Shown here one piece after another: positions 1 through 5,915 of a DNA stretch of 9,219 nt. The position numbers and the translations under genes were made by a program. The DNA lies in the NCBI GenBank assembly GCA_002499945.1, contig DKYP01000083.1, positions 1 to 9,219 of the forward strand. The letters run 5' to 3'. The DNA is from Lachnoclostridium sp. UBA7097 (GTDB taxonomy: Bacteria > Bacillota > Clostridia > Lachnospirales > Lachnospiraceae). How positions within the stretch are numbered: position 1 is the stretch's first letter; each line of letters begins with the position of its first letter. The notes under the pieces are model-generated. The model saw only the letters and a list, made by a program, of their open reading frames with translations, was not told the DNA's origin and made no database searches.

Positions 1-52
1 CTGTAACTCATATTTACATTTTAACATATTTTCTTCCTGATTTAAAGTGGAA

Positions 53-589
53 TTAGTATAAATCATAATTAGTATCTTTGTTAATGACTGGTAACTGTTC
101 CGTAACCATTCTTGAACCATAATACAGGCCTCTCTTAGATAAGACATAACCTGGATTAAGTTTCCTTTGCATTTCCGCATCAAGTTTTATACAAAAATAA
201 GGAGATGTATACAAATTTTTATCAACATACCAGGGCAGTCCGACTTTTACAAAAACATCAAAATACACACTTCCTTCTCCGACAGCATGGCTGTTGATAG
301 AAGCAATTTTTTCCAGTCCTGTCGTAGAAACTGCACTGTCAGTTTCTGTCATTTCAATTAACCCTACCACTTCATCGAGAGTACAGTCAGCATACAAATC
401 AATAGTTTCTCTTATAACTACAGCTAAAATTCTCTTAATACTGAATACATTTTTAAAATATTTATCATACGTCATATTTTCAAAATTTTTTGACATATTT
501 TCAGATGATTCTTCTGACATGACAGAAAAACTGTCTGCATTGCAAGGAATCACACTATCCCCAAAAGCATTCATAATTTTTGTAGCCAC
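53..589 (-). CDS. Rpn-like PD-(D/E)XK nuclease family protein, C-terminally short
   Basis: I place the start at a GTG (589-587) because GGAGG lies 7 nt upstream (597-601); a longer in-frame reading begins at a TTG with no ribosome binding site. The product is 178 residues. Residues about 41-50 (YDKYFKNVFS) and the later blocks YFDVF, LDAEMQRK, NPGYVLSKRG and YYGSRM match the layout I know from Rpn-type proteins often annotated as 'PD-(D/E)XK nuclease family transposase' in Clostridia. The candidate active-site residues are present: D111 in YFDVF, E139 and Q141 in the E-x-Q motif. Family members usually run on for 100 or more residues; here the reading stops at NYDLY, before the usual 'YSIW' block. 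The family is linked to DNA cleavage and recombination-promoting activity. Whether this short form is active is unknown. The window ends 52 nt downstream, and another frame is open there. Confidence 0.7.
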   Translation of the reverse strand: MATKIMNAFGDSVIPCNADSFSVMSEESSENMSKNFENMTYDKYFKNVFSIKRILAVVIRETIDLYADCTLDEVVGLIEMTETDSAVSTTGLEKIASINSHAVGEGSVYFDVFVKVGLPWYVDKNLYTSPYFCIKLDAEMQRKLNPGYVLSKRGLYYGSRMVTEQLPVINKDTNYDLY

Positions 590-608
590 TTTAACACCTC
601 CAATCAGT

Positions 609-783
609 CTAGCACCGAATACAAGCCTGCCCGTCAAAAAATACTTGGCAATTCTCAAAAAAATCAAATGTATTTTTTAATATCCATTGTAAATCTATGT
701 TTATCGTCATACACATTAGAATATATTTTTGTACTCCGTACCCAGTTTATCTAAAAGGCTTTGTTTCTAAAAATATATTTCAT
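609..783 (-). pseudogene. Frame-broken small gene just upstream of the Rpn-like gene
   Basis: A strong ribosome binding site, GGGGAGG (794-800), lies 10 nt before an ATG at 783. In frame, that ATG gives only MKYIFRNKAF and a stop. Adding one T in the T4 run, then removing one A from an A5 run and one A from an A6 run, restores a continuous reading of 57 residues. It ends at a TAG (609-611), 7 nt before the ribosome binding site of the next gene. The restored product has protein-like blocks such as LDKLGTEYKIYSNVYDDKHR and FDFFENCQVFFDGQ. I do not recognise the family. Needing three corrections in 175 nt makes this model flexible, so it could be chance. If real, it is a decayed gene, or a good gene with assembly indels. 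Confidence 0.4.
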
Positions 784-876
784 CTTGATTATACCTCCCC
801 TATAATCATAAATGGTTTAAAACTGGTACTTGGTTCTCCCGTTCTATACAATAATAAAATTTAACATTATGCTTTT

Positions 877-1182
877 TTAAATAACCGAAACAATTGCTGC
901 ATAAACTACCTCCAGCCCATATAACAAAAACGGCGTACAGTCAGCATACCTGTTTTCAGAAGAAACAAATGCCACATCGTATTGTTTTCTTGTACGGTCA
1001 ATTTCTTTAGTAACAGATACCGCTTTCATATTTTCATATCCATTGTTAATCAAATAGTTATTCATTAACATTCTGCCTGTCCTGCCATTACCATCACAAA
1101 ATGGATGTATATACTCGATTCTGAAGTAAATGTCCCTGCAACATATAACAGCTTTTTTGTACAGGCTTTTAAATCCCTGGTA
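877..1182 (-). pseudogene. Fic domain protein, N-terminal half missing
   Basis: The open frame is bounded upstream by a TAA (1183-1185). It holds the complete Fic motif HPFCDGNGRTGR, encoded at about 1072-1107, including the catalytic His, the metal-binding Asp and the anion-hole GNGR. It continues with LMNNYLINNGY, VTKEIDRTRKQYD and ADCTPFLLYGL, which look like the C-terminal part of short Fic proteins. Fic proteins transfer AMP or related groups from nucleotides to target proteins, often as toxins. Here the N-terminal helices are missing and no ATG, GTG or TTG lies upstream of the motif in frame; the first in-frame ATG (1071) comes after it. Homology begins near FRIEYIHPF (about 1128), where the ATPase gene breaks off, so this is the surviving right half of a deletion junction. 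Translation of a functional Fic domain is unlikely. Confidence 0.8.
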
Positions 1183-1190
1183 TTAAGATA

Positions 1191-1805
1191 TTATGCTATA
1201 ACAGCAGGATATCCTCCTGTCCATTTGTATAATTCAAAATACTGGGCAAGATTTTTATCATAACCAGAAATATAATAACATTCTTTTTGTCTGGTTCTTT
1301 TACCAAAGATATCCAGGAATTCAGGGAATGACAAGGAGGAAATTATAAGTGGTTTTAAATCACCTGCTGGAAGAAAAAATTCCTTGTCCAGAACCTTTCC
1401 AAGATAACTTCCTGTTACAATTAACTTTGCTTTTAAAGTACGGGTAACTGGACGTATCAGATTGTATACCCTTGGGGATTCCTGTATTTCATCTATCAGG
1501 ACTACAGTATCCTCCCTGTCCTCAAAATCTGGTTTGTAAATTTTCATTAACCTGAGTATATCTGTACTGCTGTCATGTTCATGGGAATATTTTTCAGACC
1601 ATACAGCAATGCTGTCCAAAAAATCCTTTCCTGTACTCTCACTCATATTAATATAAAAGAACTGCTTGAAATTCTCTTTACAGAACTTTTTTAGAATAAA
1701 AGTCTTTCCAACCTGCCTGGCTCCACACACTTCCAAGGATAGATCTGACTTTTCTTTCCACTCAAGCAAATCCTTCCAGACATCTCTTTTAAAATAATAC
1801 TCCAT
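1191..1805 (-). CDS. AAA-family ATPase (AAA_14/DUF4143 type), truncated N-terminal part
   Basis: The ATG at 1805 is chosen because GGAGG sits 7 nt upstream; a -35/-10 pair lies just before it. The 204-residue product has a Walker A motif GARQVGKT (residues 28-35), a Walker B motif VVLIDEIQ (101-108) and a sensor-like LIVTGSYLG. This fits the ATPases that carry a C-terminal DUF4143 and a nuclease-like region, usually 400 or more residues long. Here a TAA follows GGYPAVIA. The same frame then stays open for 41 codons, and YLNTRDLKACTKKL reads like family sequence, so the TAA looks like a nonsense mutation. About 80 nt after it, the homology gives way to the Fic remnant. DUF4143 is absent. The true role of these ATPases is poorly known; they are frequent in accessory and defence-like regions. 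Probably a pseudogene. Confidence 0.85.
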   Translation of the reverse strand: MEYYFKRDVWKDLLEWKEKSDLSLEVCGARQVGKTFILKKFCKENFKQFFYINMSESTGKDFLDSIAVWSEKYSHEHDSSTDILRLMKIYKPDFEDREDTVVLIDEIQESPRVYNLIRPVTRTLKAKLIVTGSYLGKVLDKEFFLPAGDLKPLIISSLSFPEFLDIFGKRTRQKECYYISGYDKNLAQYFELYKWTGGYPAVIA

Positions 1806-1832
1806 CTGGCTGCCTCCTGTACTTTTACTCAC

Positions 1833-1861
1833 ATTATATACTAAAATATCCTAAATAACAA
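1833..1861 (-). promoter_or_regulatory. Sigma-A type promoter of the ATPase gene
   Basis: Minus strand: -35 TTGTTA (1856-1861), a 17-nt spacer, then a perfect -10 TATAAT (1833-1838). Transcription would start near 1826, giving a leader of about 20 nt that carries GGAGG before the ATG at 1805. This is the best minus-strand promoter match in the window, which suggests the ATPase was an independent transcription unit before it was truncated. Confidence 0.7.
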
Positions 1862-1950
1862 TTTCTCAAAATTCAATATTTCTGTAATACCTTGCAAATC
1901 TATAACAGATACAGAATTTTAAGAAAATTATCTGCCAGACACTTCTACTA

Positions 1951-2027
1951 ATACTATGTATCCAATCCAGTTAAAGGATACACTTTCCCCTAAAATTATT
2001 TATTTAGTATTATCCTTTTCATAGTAT
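1951..2027. repeat. Nested inverted repeat downstream of the broken gene at 2038-2449
   Basis: Two perfect 8-bp inverted repeats are nested: an outer atactatg (1951-1958) with catagtat (2020-2027), and an inner aaaggata (1973-1980) with tatccttt (2011-2018). On one side the arms are separated by a 14-nt bulge and on the other by 1 nt; the loop is 30 nt. The element begins about 10 nt after the gene's stop codon. There is no T tract, so it is not a classic terminator. It could be an mRNA 3'-end structure or the remnant of a small mobile element. Confidence 0.5.
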
Positions 2028-2037
2028 AGATTGATTT

Positions 2038-2449
2038 TTAAATAGGTAATCCAATAACTTTTTCATCAGAATAGCCTGCTTCCAGCAGAAGTTCAATTTT
2101 TTCCACGCTCTCCCAATGCTTCAAATGTTTCTCTTATCGGCATGGCCTTATCAGCCTGCTCTTTAATTTTGTTAGAATATCTATAATGCGGATTAAACTT
2201 CTTGTTACTGGCTTCACCTATAAAATTAGTTTTTATCGTGAATAAAAATCCTTTATAGTCCACACACACAAAGTATGGGCATTTGTCCGTCACCTTAGCC
2301 ATTCCCATATCATACTTTTCTTTAGTTTGCCTTACTGGTAATCTTTTTAAATTCACTTGGAAAATCTATCCATTTTCCCGTAAATATATGCTCTGGCCAG
2401 AATCAAAACCAACAGCTGCAAGCTTTATAGCATTGTACAAGCCAGCCAT
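2038..2449 (-). pseudogene. Frame-broken gene of about 136 residues, unknown function
   Basis: An ATG at 2449 follows GGAGTG (2455-2460) and reads MAGLYNAIKLAAVGFDSGQS before a stop at the end of LRENG. Three single-base corrections restore one reading down to a TAA at 2038-2040: one A added in the AAAA near 2375, one base removed near GCAAAC (about 2335), and one A removed in GAAACA (about 2121). The restored protein has 136 residues. Its parts look like real protein: KWIDFPSEFKK, then an unbroken stretch from KEKYDMGMAK through CPYFVCVDYKGF to KAMPIRE, then HLKHWESVEKIELLLEAGYS. The middle segment (about 2122-2335) is the longest single-frame part. I do not recognise the family. A TATAAT box and a ribosome binding site at the front and a stop at the end support a genuine gene, either decayed or affected by assembly indels. 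Confidence 0.6.
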
Positions 2450-2454
2450 GAAAT

Positions 2455-2478
2455 CACTCCTTATTATTTTGCATTATA
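2455..2478 (-). promoter_or_regulatory. -10 box and ribosome binding site of the broken gene at 2449
   Basis: Minus strand: TATAAT at 2473-2478 preceded by TG, then GGAGTG (2455-2460), then ATG at 2449. No convincing -35 is visible 16-18 nt upstream. The box lies just after the TGA of the 329-residue gene, so the broken gene was probably transcribed on its own. Confidence 0.45.
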
Positions 2479-2508
2479 CACTTCTTTACTTTTTAAAAAC
2501 CAGTGTCA

Positions 2509-3498
2509 TCATACTTTTACGCCATTTCTAAGCATACCATTTTCTTCTTGTATGACTAATGGCAGATTGGCTATATCTGCCAGTTCCTCTGCCTGCTTTT
2601 TAAACCAGTCTGTAGCATCATGCCTGTAGAATACTGCGAGGACATCATTTTCAAACCAAGGTTTAAGTAATATCTCATTATACTTATCACTGTCCTCATT
2701 AATCGTTTTAGCACGCTCAAGACACTTACCAGCAAAAACCTTGTAAGGATAATAACAGTTGTCAGGACCATCATTGAAACACAAATCATAGCAGTCTGCT
2801 ATACAGCTTAATGCAAGTGTAGATTTTATACGGTCATTATCAGTAGTTAACCGGACCACATGGCTGTTTGCATCAGATACTGCCATTGTTATAAAATTAT
2901 CCTGGGTTAATTTATAAATAATACCACCTTTTCTGTTATGGTAAGTATAAAGAAGTTTATCAGTATACAGGCTTGTGCTCACTGCAGGACCTTTGAAACA
3001 CCATAATGGATCAAAAGAATCTACTGCCTGCAAAATAAAAGAATATTCACTAAGACCATCTGCGTGGTATCTTAGCACGTTTACATCAGTAAGCCCGCCT
3101 TCCCAGCATTTGACACAACGCCGTATTACTTCAGATTCTGTCCGTATAAAGGCATCAGCAGCTTCCTGTGCCTGTTTAAACCTCTTTATCCATACTGACA
3201 GCTGCCCAAAATCTTCACAACCCGCACCAGTTACAAAATCCCGTAGTCCACCTTTTGCAATACTTTCTATAAATTCATTAAATATTTTCAGATTGTCACT
3301 AAGCTCAAGGCACTCACGTTCAGAACGGATATTTTTATAGTACAGCCTTATAGAGTTTTTCAATTTTTCCACACGCTGCCAGTTCTGTTCCATTTTTTCC
3401 AAAAACATAAAATCTGGCATGGCAAGCCAGCCATCTGCTATCTTTTTTTCAACATAATACATAACAATGCGGTTCTGTAGTATCTCTATTGGTTTCAT
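2509..3498 (-). CDS. Hypothetical protein, 329 residues, unknown function
   Basis: This is the longest intact frame in the window and shows steady coding character throughout. The start is uncertain: I prefer ATG 3498 (MKPIEILQNRIVMYYVEKK); GTG 3507 is in the same frame, and both have only a weak GGTGATGGG upstream. A stronger GGGAGG (3531-3536) is too far away. The N-terminal third is rich in charged and helical sequence (EKMEQNWQRVEKLKNSIRLY and onward). The middle has VKCWEGGLTDVNVLRYHADG and the C-terminal half is aromatic-rich with several Cys (CIADCYDLCFNDGPDNCYY). There is no signal peptide, membrane segment or motif I can name. A perfect 13-bp inverted repeat lies 61 nt before the ATG and may regulate it. 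I do not recognise the family. Confidence 0.8.
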   Translation of the reverse strand: MKPIEILQNRIVMYYVEKKIADGWLAMPDFMFLEKMEQNWQRVEKLKNSIRLYYKNIRSERECLELSDNLKIFNEFIESIAKGGLRDFVTGAGCEDFGQLSVWIKRFKQAQEAADAFIRTESEVIRRCVKCWEGGLTDVNVLRYHADGLSEYSFILQAVDSFDPLWCFKGPAVSTSLYTDKLLYTYHNRKGGIIYKLTQDNFITMAVSDANSHVVRLTTDNDRIKSTLALSCIADCYDLCFNDGPDNCYYPYKVFAGKCLERAKTINEDSDKYNEILLKPWFENDVLAVFYRHDATDWFKKQAEELADIANLPLVIQEENGMLRNGVKV

Positions 3499-3558
3499 TT
3501 TTATCACCCATCACCAATATTACCACAAAACCTCCCCCCTTTCCAGCTAGAAAACATC

Positions 3559-3601
3559 TCTGGTATAAGGACAGTAAGCCATACATAATCCTTATACCAG
3601 A
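3559..3601. repeat. Perfect 13-bp inverted repeat before the 329-residue gene
   Basis: Arms tctggtataagga (3559-3571) and tccttataccaga (3589-3601) are perfect complements around a 17-nt loop. The element lies between the stop of the 116-residue gene (3639) and the start of the next (3498). Neither strand has a following T tract, so a simple terminator is unlikely. Each arm contains TCTGGTATAA, which resembles an extended -10 (TGn-TATAAT), and one arm faces the 3498 gene. It may be an operator, or an mRNA hairpin. Confidence 0.55.
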
Positions 3602-3638
3602 TACTGCATGTCCACATACAAAACATATACTATCTGCG

Positions 3639-3989
3639 TTATTTTTGTATATTTCCAAGAAAATCCTTTACCAGTTTCCCATCTTTTTGTTTAACAAATG
3701 AAAATACTACATCTTTCAGGTTATACTCTATGCCAGACAAATCCATTTCCTCCAGTTCATCTTCTTCATAACCATAACCTGTATCAAGCTTTGAAACCAC
3801 AGCATAAGTACCAGGTACACCGCCTTGTACATATGTTTCTGCTTCTTCTACAGCTTTGTCAAGATTAGGTTTGAACTCCTGGCATTCATCATAAAAGCCA
3901 TGCTGCTTGTCATAAACTTGCGAATAACTTCCATAATCTTTATCAGACTTATCAAGCAAAACACCAGTTTCCAATAAATATACTTTCAT
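3639..3989 (-). CDS. Small acidic protein resembling mobile-element cargo proteins
   Basis: ATG 3989 follows AAGGAGG (3994-4000) with 4 nt between. The product is 116 residues, acidic and without membrane segments. Its pattern is an N-terminal MKVYLLETG strand, YGSYSQVYDKQHGFYDE, a helix with EEAETYVQGGVPGTYAVVSK, an acidic patch (GYEEDELEEMD), and a final VVFSFVKQKDGKLVKDFLG. I recall small proteins with this order (MKxYLxET, VYDxxHGYYDE, YVxxGVxxTYAVxSE, VVYSxxK) in mobile elements of gut Firmicutes, but no function is assigned to them. The gene has its own apparent -10 box and a near-perfect 20-bp palindrome at its expected transcription start, which suggests independent regulation. Confidence 0.85.
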   Translation of the reverse strand: MKVYLLETGVLLDKSDKDYGSYSQVYDKQHGFYDECQEFKPNLDKAVEEAETYVQGGVPGTYAVVSKLDTGYGYEEDELEEMDLSGIEYNLKDVVFSFVKQKDGKLVKDFLGNIQK

Positions 3990-3998
3990 AATACCTCC

Positions 3999-4026
3999 TT
4001 TTGCCCTTAAGGGTAAAATTATTATA
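3999..4026 (-). promoter_or_regulatory. Palindromic operator and -10 box of the 116-residue gene
   Basis: On the minus strand a perfect TATAAT lies at 4021-4026, so transcription should start near 4014. That falls inside a 20-bp palindrome (3999-4018, core cccttaaggg) with one mismatched pair (g4003 against t4014). The palindrome touches the ribosome binding site (3994-4000). No clear -35 is visible. This geometry suits a repressor site, but an RNA stem hiding the ribosome binding site is also possible. Confidence 0.5.
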
Positions 4027-4083
4027 GTAAATACAACAGGACTGCCTGTATAAATATATCTGTGCTATCCTGCTGTATTTTAC
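4027..4083 (-). repeat. Long hairpin upstream of the 116-residue gene
   Basis: Arms at 4027-4041 (gtaaatacaacagga) and 4068-4083 (tcctgctgtattttac) form a stem of about 13 bp plus a bulged base, with a 26-nt loop. In minus-strand RNA the one irregular pair is a G-U wobble; in plus-strand RNA it is an A-C mismatch. This suggests the structure matters in leftward RNA. It sits after the 4110-4134 terminator and just upstream of the -10 box at 4021. Confidence 0.45.
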
Positions 4084-4109
4084 CTTTTACATCCATCACT
4101 TTTCCAGGT

Positions 4110-4134
4110 TTAAAACTGGCGGAACTGGACCGCC
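4110..4134 (-). terminator. Intrinsic terminator-like hairpin after the 4152 gene
   Basis: Minus strand: GGCGG (4130-4134), a 7-nt loop, CCGCC (4118-4122), then AGTTTTAA. It lies 17 nt after the gene's stop codon. The stem is short but all G-C, and the T run is short, so efficiency may be modest. Confidence 0.5.
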
Positions 4135-4151
4135 TTTAGCAGACCGCAGAG

Positions 4152-4460
4152 CTATTCCGTTGTACACATTGTAGAATGGTATACTGTCCCATTAGAAAAT
4201 TTCTGTCCAATAACCAGATAACGTTTTTCTTGTACAATTCCATGCCTGTTTAATTCTGTTTCATAAAAAAGTACTGTCCCATAATAAAACCTGGCCAGAA
4301 GATTTCCTGTACCACACATATCTTTATATAGATTATAAAGCTCTTTTAACCAGTAACCAAAATTTTCTTTAAGTGGATTTGCTGGAATACTTTTTTCATT
4401 TATCCAGTTATTTTTTGCCGCCATATCTTTAGTAGCCACTTTTATATTTATACTGAACAC
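4152..4460 (-). CDS. Hypothetical protein, about 102 residues
   Basis: The start is a choice. GTG 4460 has AGAGAGG (4469-4475) 8 nt upstream. An in-frame ATG at 4505 would add 15 residues but has no ribosome binding site. The product starts VFSINIKVATKDMAAKNNW, then has a helical, aromatic stretch (FGYWLKELYNLYKDMCG), then ARFYYGTVLFYETELNRHG and KRYLVIGQKFSNGTVYHSTMC. It appears soluble. I do not recognise the family. It lies between the 140-residue gene and the 116-residue gene, with a terminator-like hairpin after it. Confidence 0.65.
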   Translation of the reverse strand: MFSINIKVATKDMAAKNNWINEKSIPANPLKENFGYWLKELYNLYKDMCGTGNLLARFYYGTVLFYETELNRHGIVQEKRYLVIGQKFSNGTVYHSTMCTTE

Positions 4461-4561
4461 ACATTCTTCCTCTCTTCTTTCTGTTAAATTGTTGAAGGCA
4501 TACAAGCAACCCAGTTTAACATTCTGTTACATCAAGCCTACAGACTTTAGCAAAATACCAT

Positions 4562-4984
4562 TCAGTAACTACAGCCGCTAACTGTGTTACCACTGCCTAA
4601 CAGTGTTTCTATAGTATCTTTAACCAAAGTATCAAGTCCAAGCTGTTTTATAACCTTAGATGTAACCACAACAGCCCCACCTGTTACATAACGCAGTTTT
4701 TCATGCCCTATTTCCTGGTAAACAAAAGCTTCATCATCTGGTAATATTTGCTGGAGCTCTTCCAGAAAAAAATCAAAACCATCATTACTTTCACCATCAT
4801 CTTGTCCTGTTTCATAACTTATCCAACCATAGGAACCAAAAGCGTGAAAAACTACGCCATTCTCTTCTTTTGTAAAATCAAAAAGCTGGTTATCTGATAC
4901 AAGCCCTTTAAAGAGCTTCTGATATTTCTGTTCATCAGTTACCCTGAAATAATTTGTCCTTGCCGTTGCTATATAATCTGCCAT
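4562..4984 (-). CDS. Small protein of a mobile-element-associated family, unknown function
   Basis: ATG 4984 has GAAGGAGA upstream with about 7 nt spacing. The product is 140 residues, acidic and soluble. Recognisable blocks are ARTNYFRVTDEQKYQKLF, FTKEENGVVFHAFGSYGWISY, FFLEELQQILPDDEAFVYQE and GHEKLRYVTGGAVVVTSK. I recall the order 'ARTNYFRVTDEEKY ... FTKEKDG ... FGxYGSIDY ... LQKILPEDEAFIxxExGHEKLRYVTGxAxVVTSK' from unnamed proteins carried on integrative elements of Lachnospiraceae and relatives. Their function is not known to me. More than 400 nt without a clear gene precede it. Confidence 0.85.
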   Translation of the reverse strand: MADYIATARTNYFRVTDEQKYQKLFKGLVSDNQLFDFTKEENGVVFHAFGSYGWISYETGQDDGESNDGFDFFLEELQQILPDDEAFVYQEIGHEKLRYVTGGAVVVTSKVIKQLGLDTLVKDTIETLLGSGNTVSGCSY

Positions 4985-5398
4985 ATTGCACTCTCCTTCT
5001 TTGTCTGGCTGGTATCCTTAAAAACCAAAACCACAATTTTGTTCTGTATAGTAGGATTTTTGCCAGTCCTGTTTTCAGACCTATATCTGATTTACTGGTT
5101 TCTTTACTTGCTTTTATTCATTTGTTCCAGGCTGGAGTTTCTGTCACACATGGTTAGTTTACGATAATAATGTGATATTTAAATTTTTGGTTAAACTCCC
5201 GATAATAACCACTGGTTTCCTTTTATCAACAAAGCACTCATTCCCACATCTCCCATCCTTTATTTTACTTCACTCACAGTTTTACTAAACTACGAAAACA
5301 GATATAATCCATTTAGACAAGCCTGCTGCTAATAAACTATACTTTACTATGTAGTTTCTTATAAAAGATGACACAGATTTCTCCACTTTAAAGCAAAC
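4985..5398. other. Long intergenic stretch without a clear gene
   Basis: No convincing coding frame was found on either strand. It holds a 16-codon minus-strand ORF (5191-5241) with GGGAG upstream, which may be a remnant; a 9-bp direct repeat cgataataa at 5162-5170 and 5200-5208; and the upstream region of the 140-residue gene, where I see no good -35/-10 pair. A 12-bp word, aagcctgctgct, near 5321 recurs near 6639. Confidence 0.5.
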
Positions 5399-5435
5399 TG
5401 CAGCGGTGTTAAAACTGCCGCCTAACACCACTGCA
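5399..5435 (-). terminator. Strong hairpin downstream of the 5462 gene
   Basis: Arms tgcagcggtgtta (5399-5411) and taacaccactgca (5423-5435) give a 13-bp stem with an 11-nt loop. It is fully paired only in minus-strand RNA, where the irregular pair is U-G; plus-strand RNA would have a C-A mismatch. It starts 27 nt after the stop of the membrane protein gene. The downstream sequence GTTTGCTTT is only partly T-rich, so it may stabilise the mRNA end as much as terminate. Confidence 0.55.
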
Positions 5436-5461
5436 AACAAGATGTCACACTCCATGCCAGT

Positions 5462-5797
5462 TTATCTGGTATACCATTTACCACTTTTAAACACAAGTGA
5501 TAAATTATCCGCATCCAACGATTTAACTTCTTCGCCTATAACAAGTTCCGAAATACCATCACCAATAATCCACAAATTATTTTCCAACGTTGTGTAAACA
5601 TTTGTTGTGTTTAAATTAATTCTCTTGACTTCGCCATTTTCTTTGTTGATAGTAATCTCTTTACTTATCACGTCATAGCCGCCAATCCTGACACTAATAT
5701 GGTAATAGGACCTCAATTTAATTACTGCTGCTGTGATTGACAGCAACAGCACAAAACTTATAAAAACTTTGATTATCCTGACCCTGGATTTTTCCAT
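5462..5797 (-). CDS. Small membrane-anchored or secreted protein
   Basis: ATG 5797 follows GGGGG with a 5-nt gap. The 111-residue product has a positively charged N-terminus (MEKSRVRIIK) and one hydrophobic segment at about residues 9-27 (IIKVFISFVLLLSITAAVI), a signal anchor or uncleaved signal. There is no lipobox. The remaining 80 or so residues look beta-rich and should lie outside the cell (YYHISVRIGGYDVISKEITI, then NLWIIGDGISELVIGEE), ending SLVFKSGKWYTR. I do not recognise the family. The plan (short anchor, about 80-residue outer domain, final G-x-W) resembles the gene at the right edge of the window. Confidence 0.75.
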   Translation of the reverse strand: MEKSRVRIIKVFISFVLLLSITAAVIKLRSYYHISVRIGGYDVISKEITINKENGEVKRINLNTTNVYTTLENNLWIIGDGISELVIGEEVKSLDADNLSLVFKSGKWYTR

Positions 5798-5817
5798 AAC
5801 TGCCCCCTGTTATCCTG

Positions 5818-5912
5818 CCAGATACCACCCATAAAGCAGCTGTAACAATCACGCTTGCCATCATCTGGCAAGTACACGCACTTACGATAAGCCTGTCCAG
5901 GAAGGTATCTGG
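5818..5912. repeat. Two concentric inverted repeats between small membrane genes
   Basis: The outer arms ccagatacc (5818-5826) and ggtatctgg (5904-5912) are perfect 9-mers. Inside, cttgcca (5854-5860) and tggcaag (5866-5872) form a tight 7-bp hairpin with a 5-nt loop. The centres of the two repeats fall within about 2 bp of each other, so the 95-bp element could fold as one long interrupted stem. It starts 3 nt after the stop of the ORF ending at 5916, and no T tract follows. Confidence 0.55.
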
Positions 5913-5915
5913 GAA

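Noticed and set aside
294..680. 128-codon plus-strand ORF
   Set aside because: It is antisense to the Rpn-like gene, has no ribosome binding site, and its sequence is a shadow of that coding frame.
2975..3340. 121-codon plus-strand ORF
   Set aside because: It lies wholly inside the 329-residue gene on the other strand; composition is Ser-rich shadow sequence without a ribosome binding site.
3449..3658. 69-codon minus-strand ORF with GGGAGG in its middle
   Set aside because: It overlaps both neighbouring genes in other frames, contains the 13-bp inverted repeat, and its protein sequence does not look coherent. GGGAGG followed by GTG gives only 25 codons.
4580..5435. GTTAGGC and GCCTAAC words near 4590 and 5420 suggesting integron attC sites
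   Set aside because: One lies inside the C-terminal codons of the 140-residue gene, the spacing and paired core sites do not fit attC, and no such sites follow the other genes. No integrase is present.
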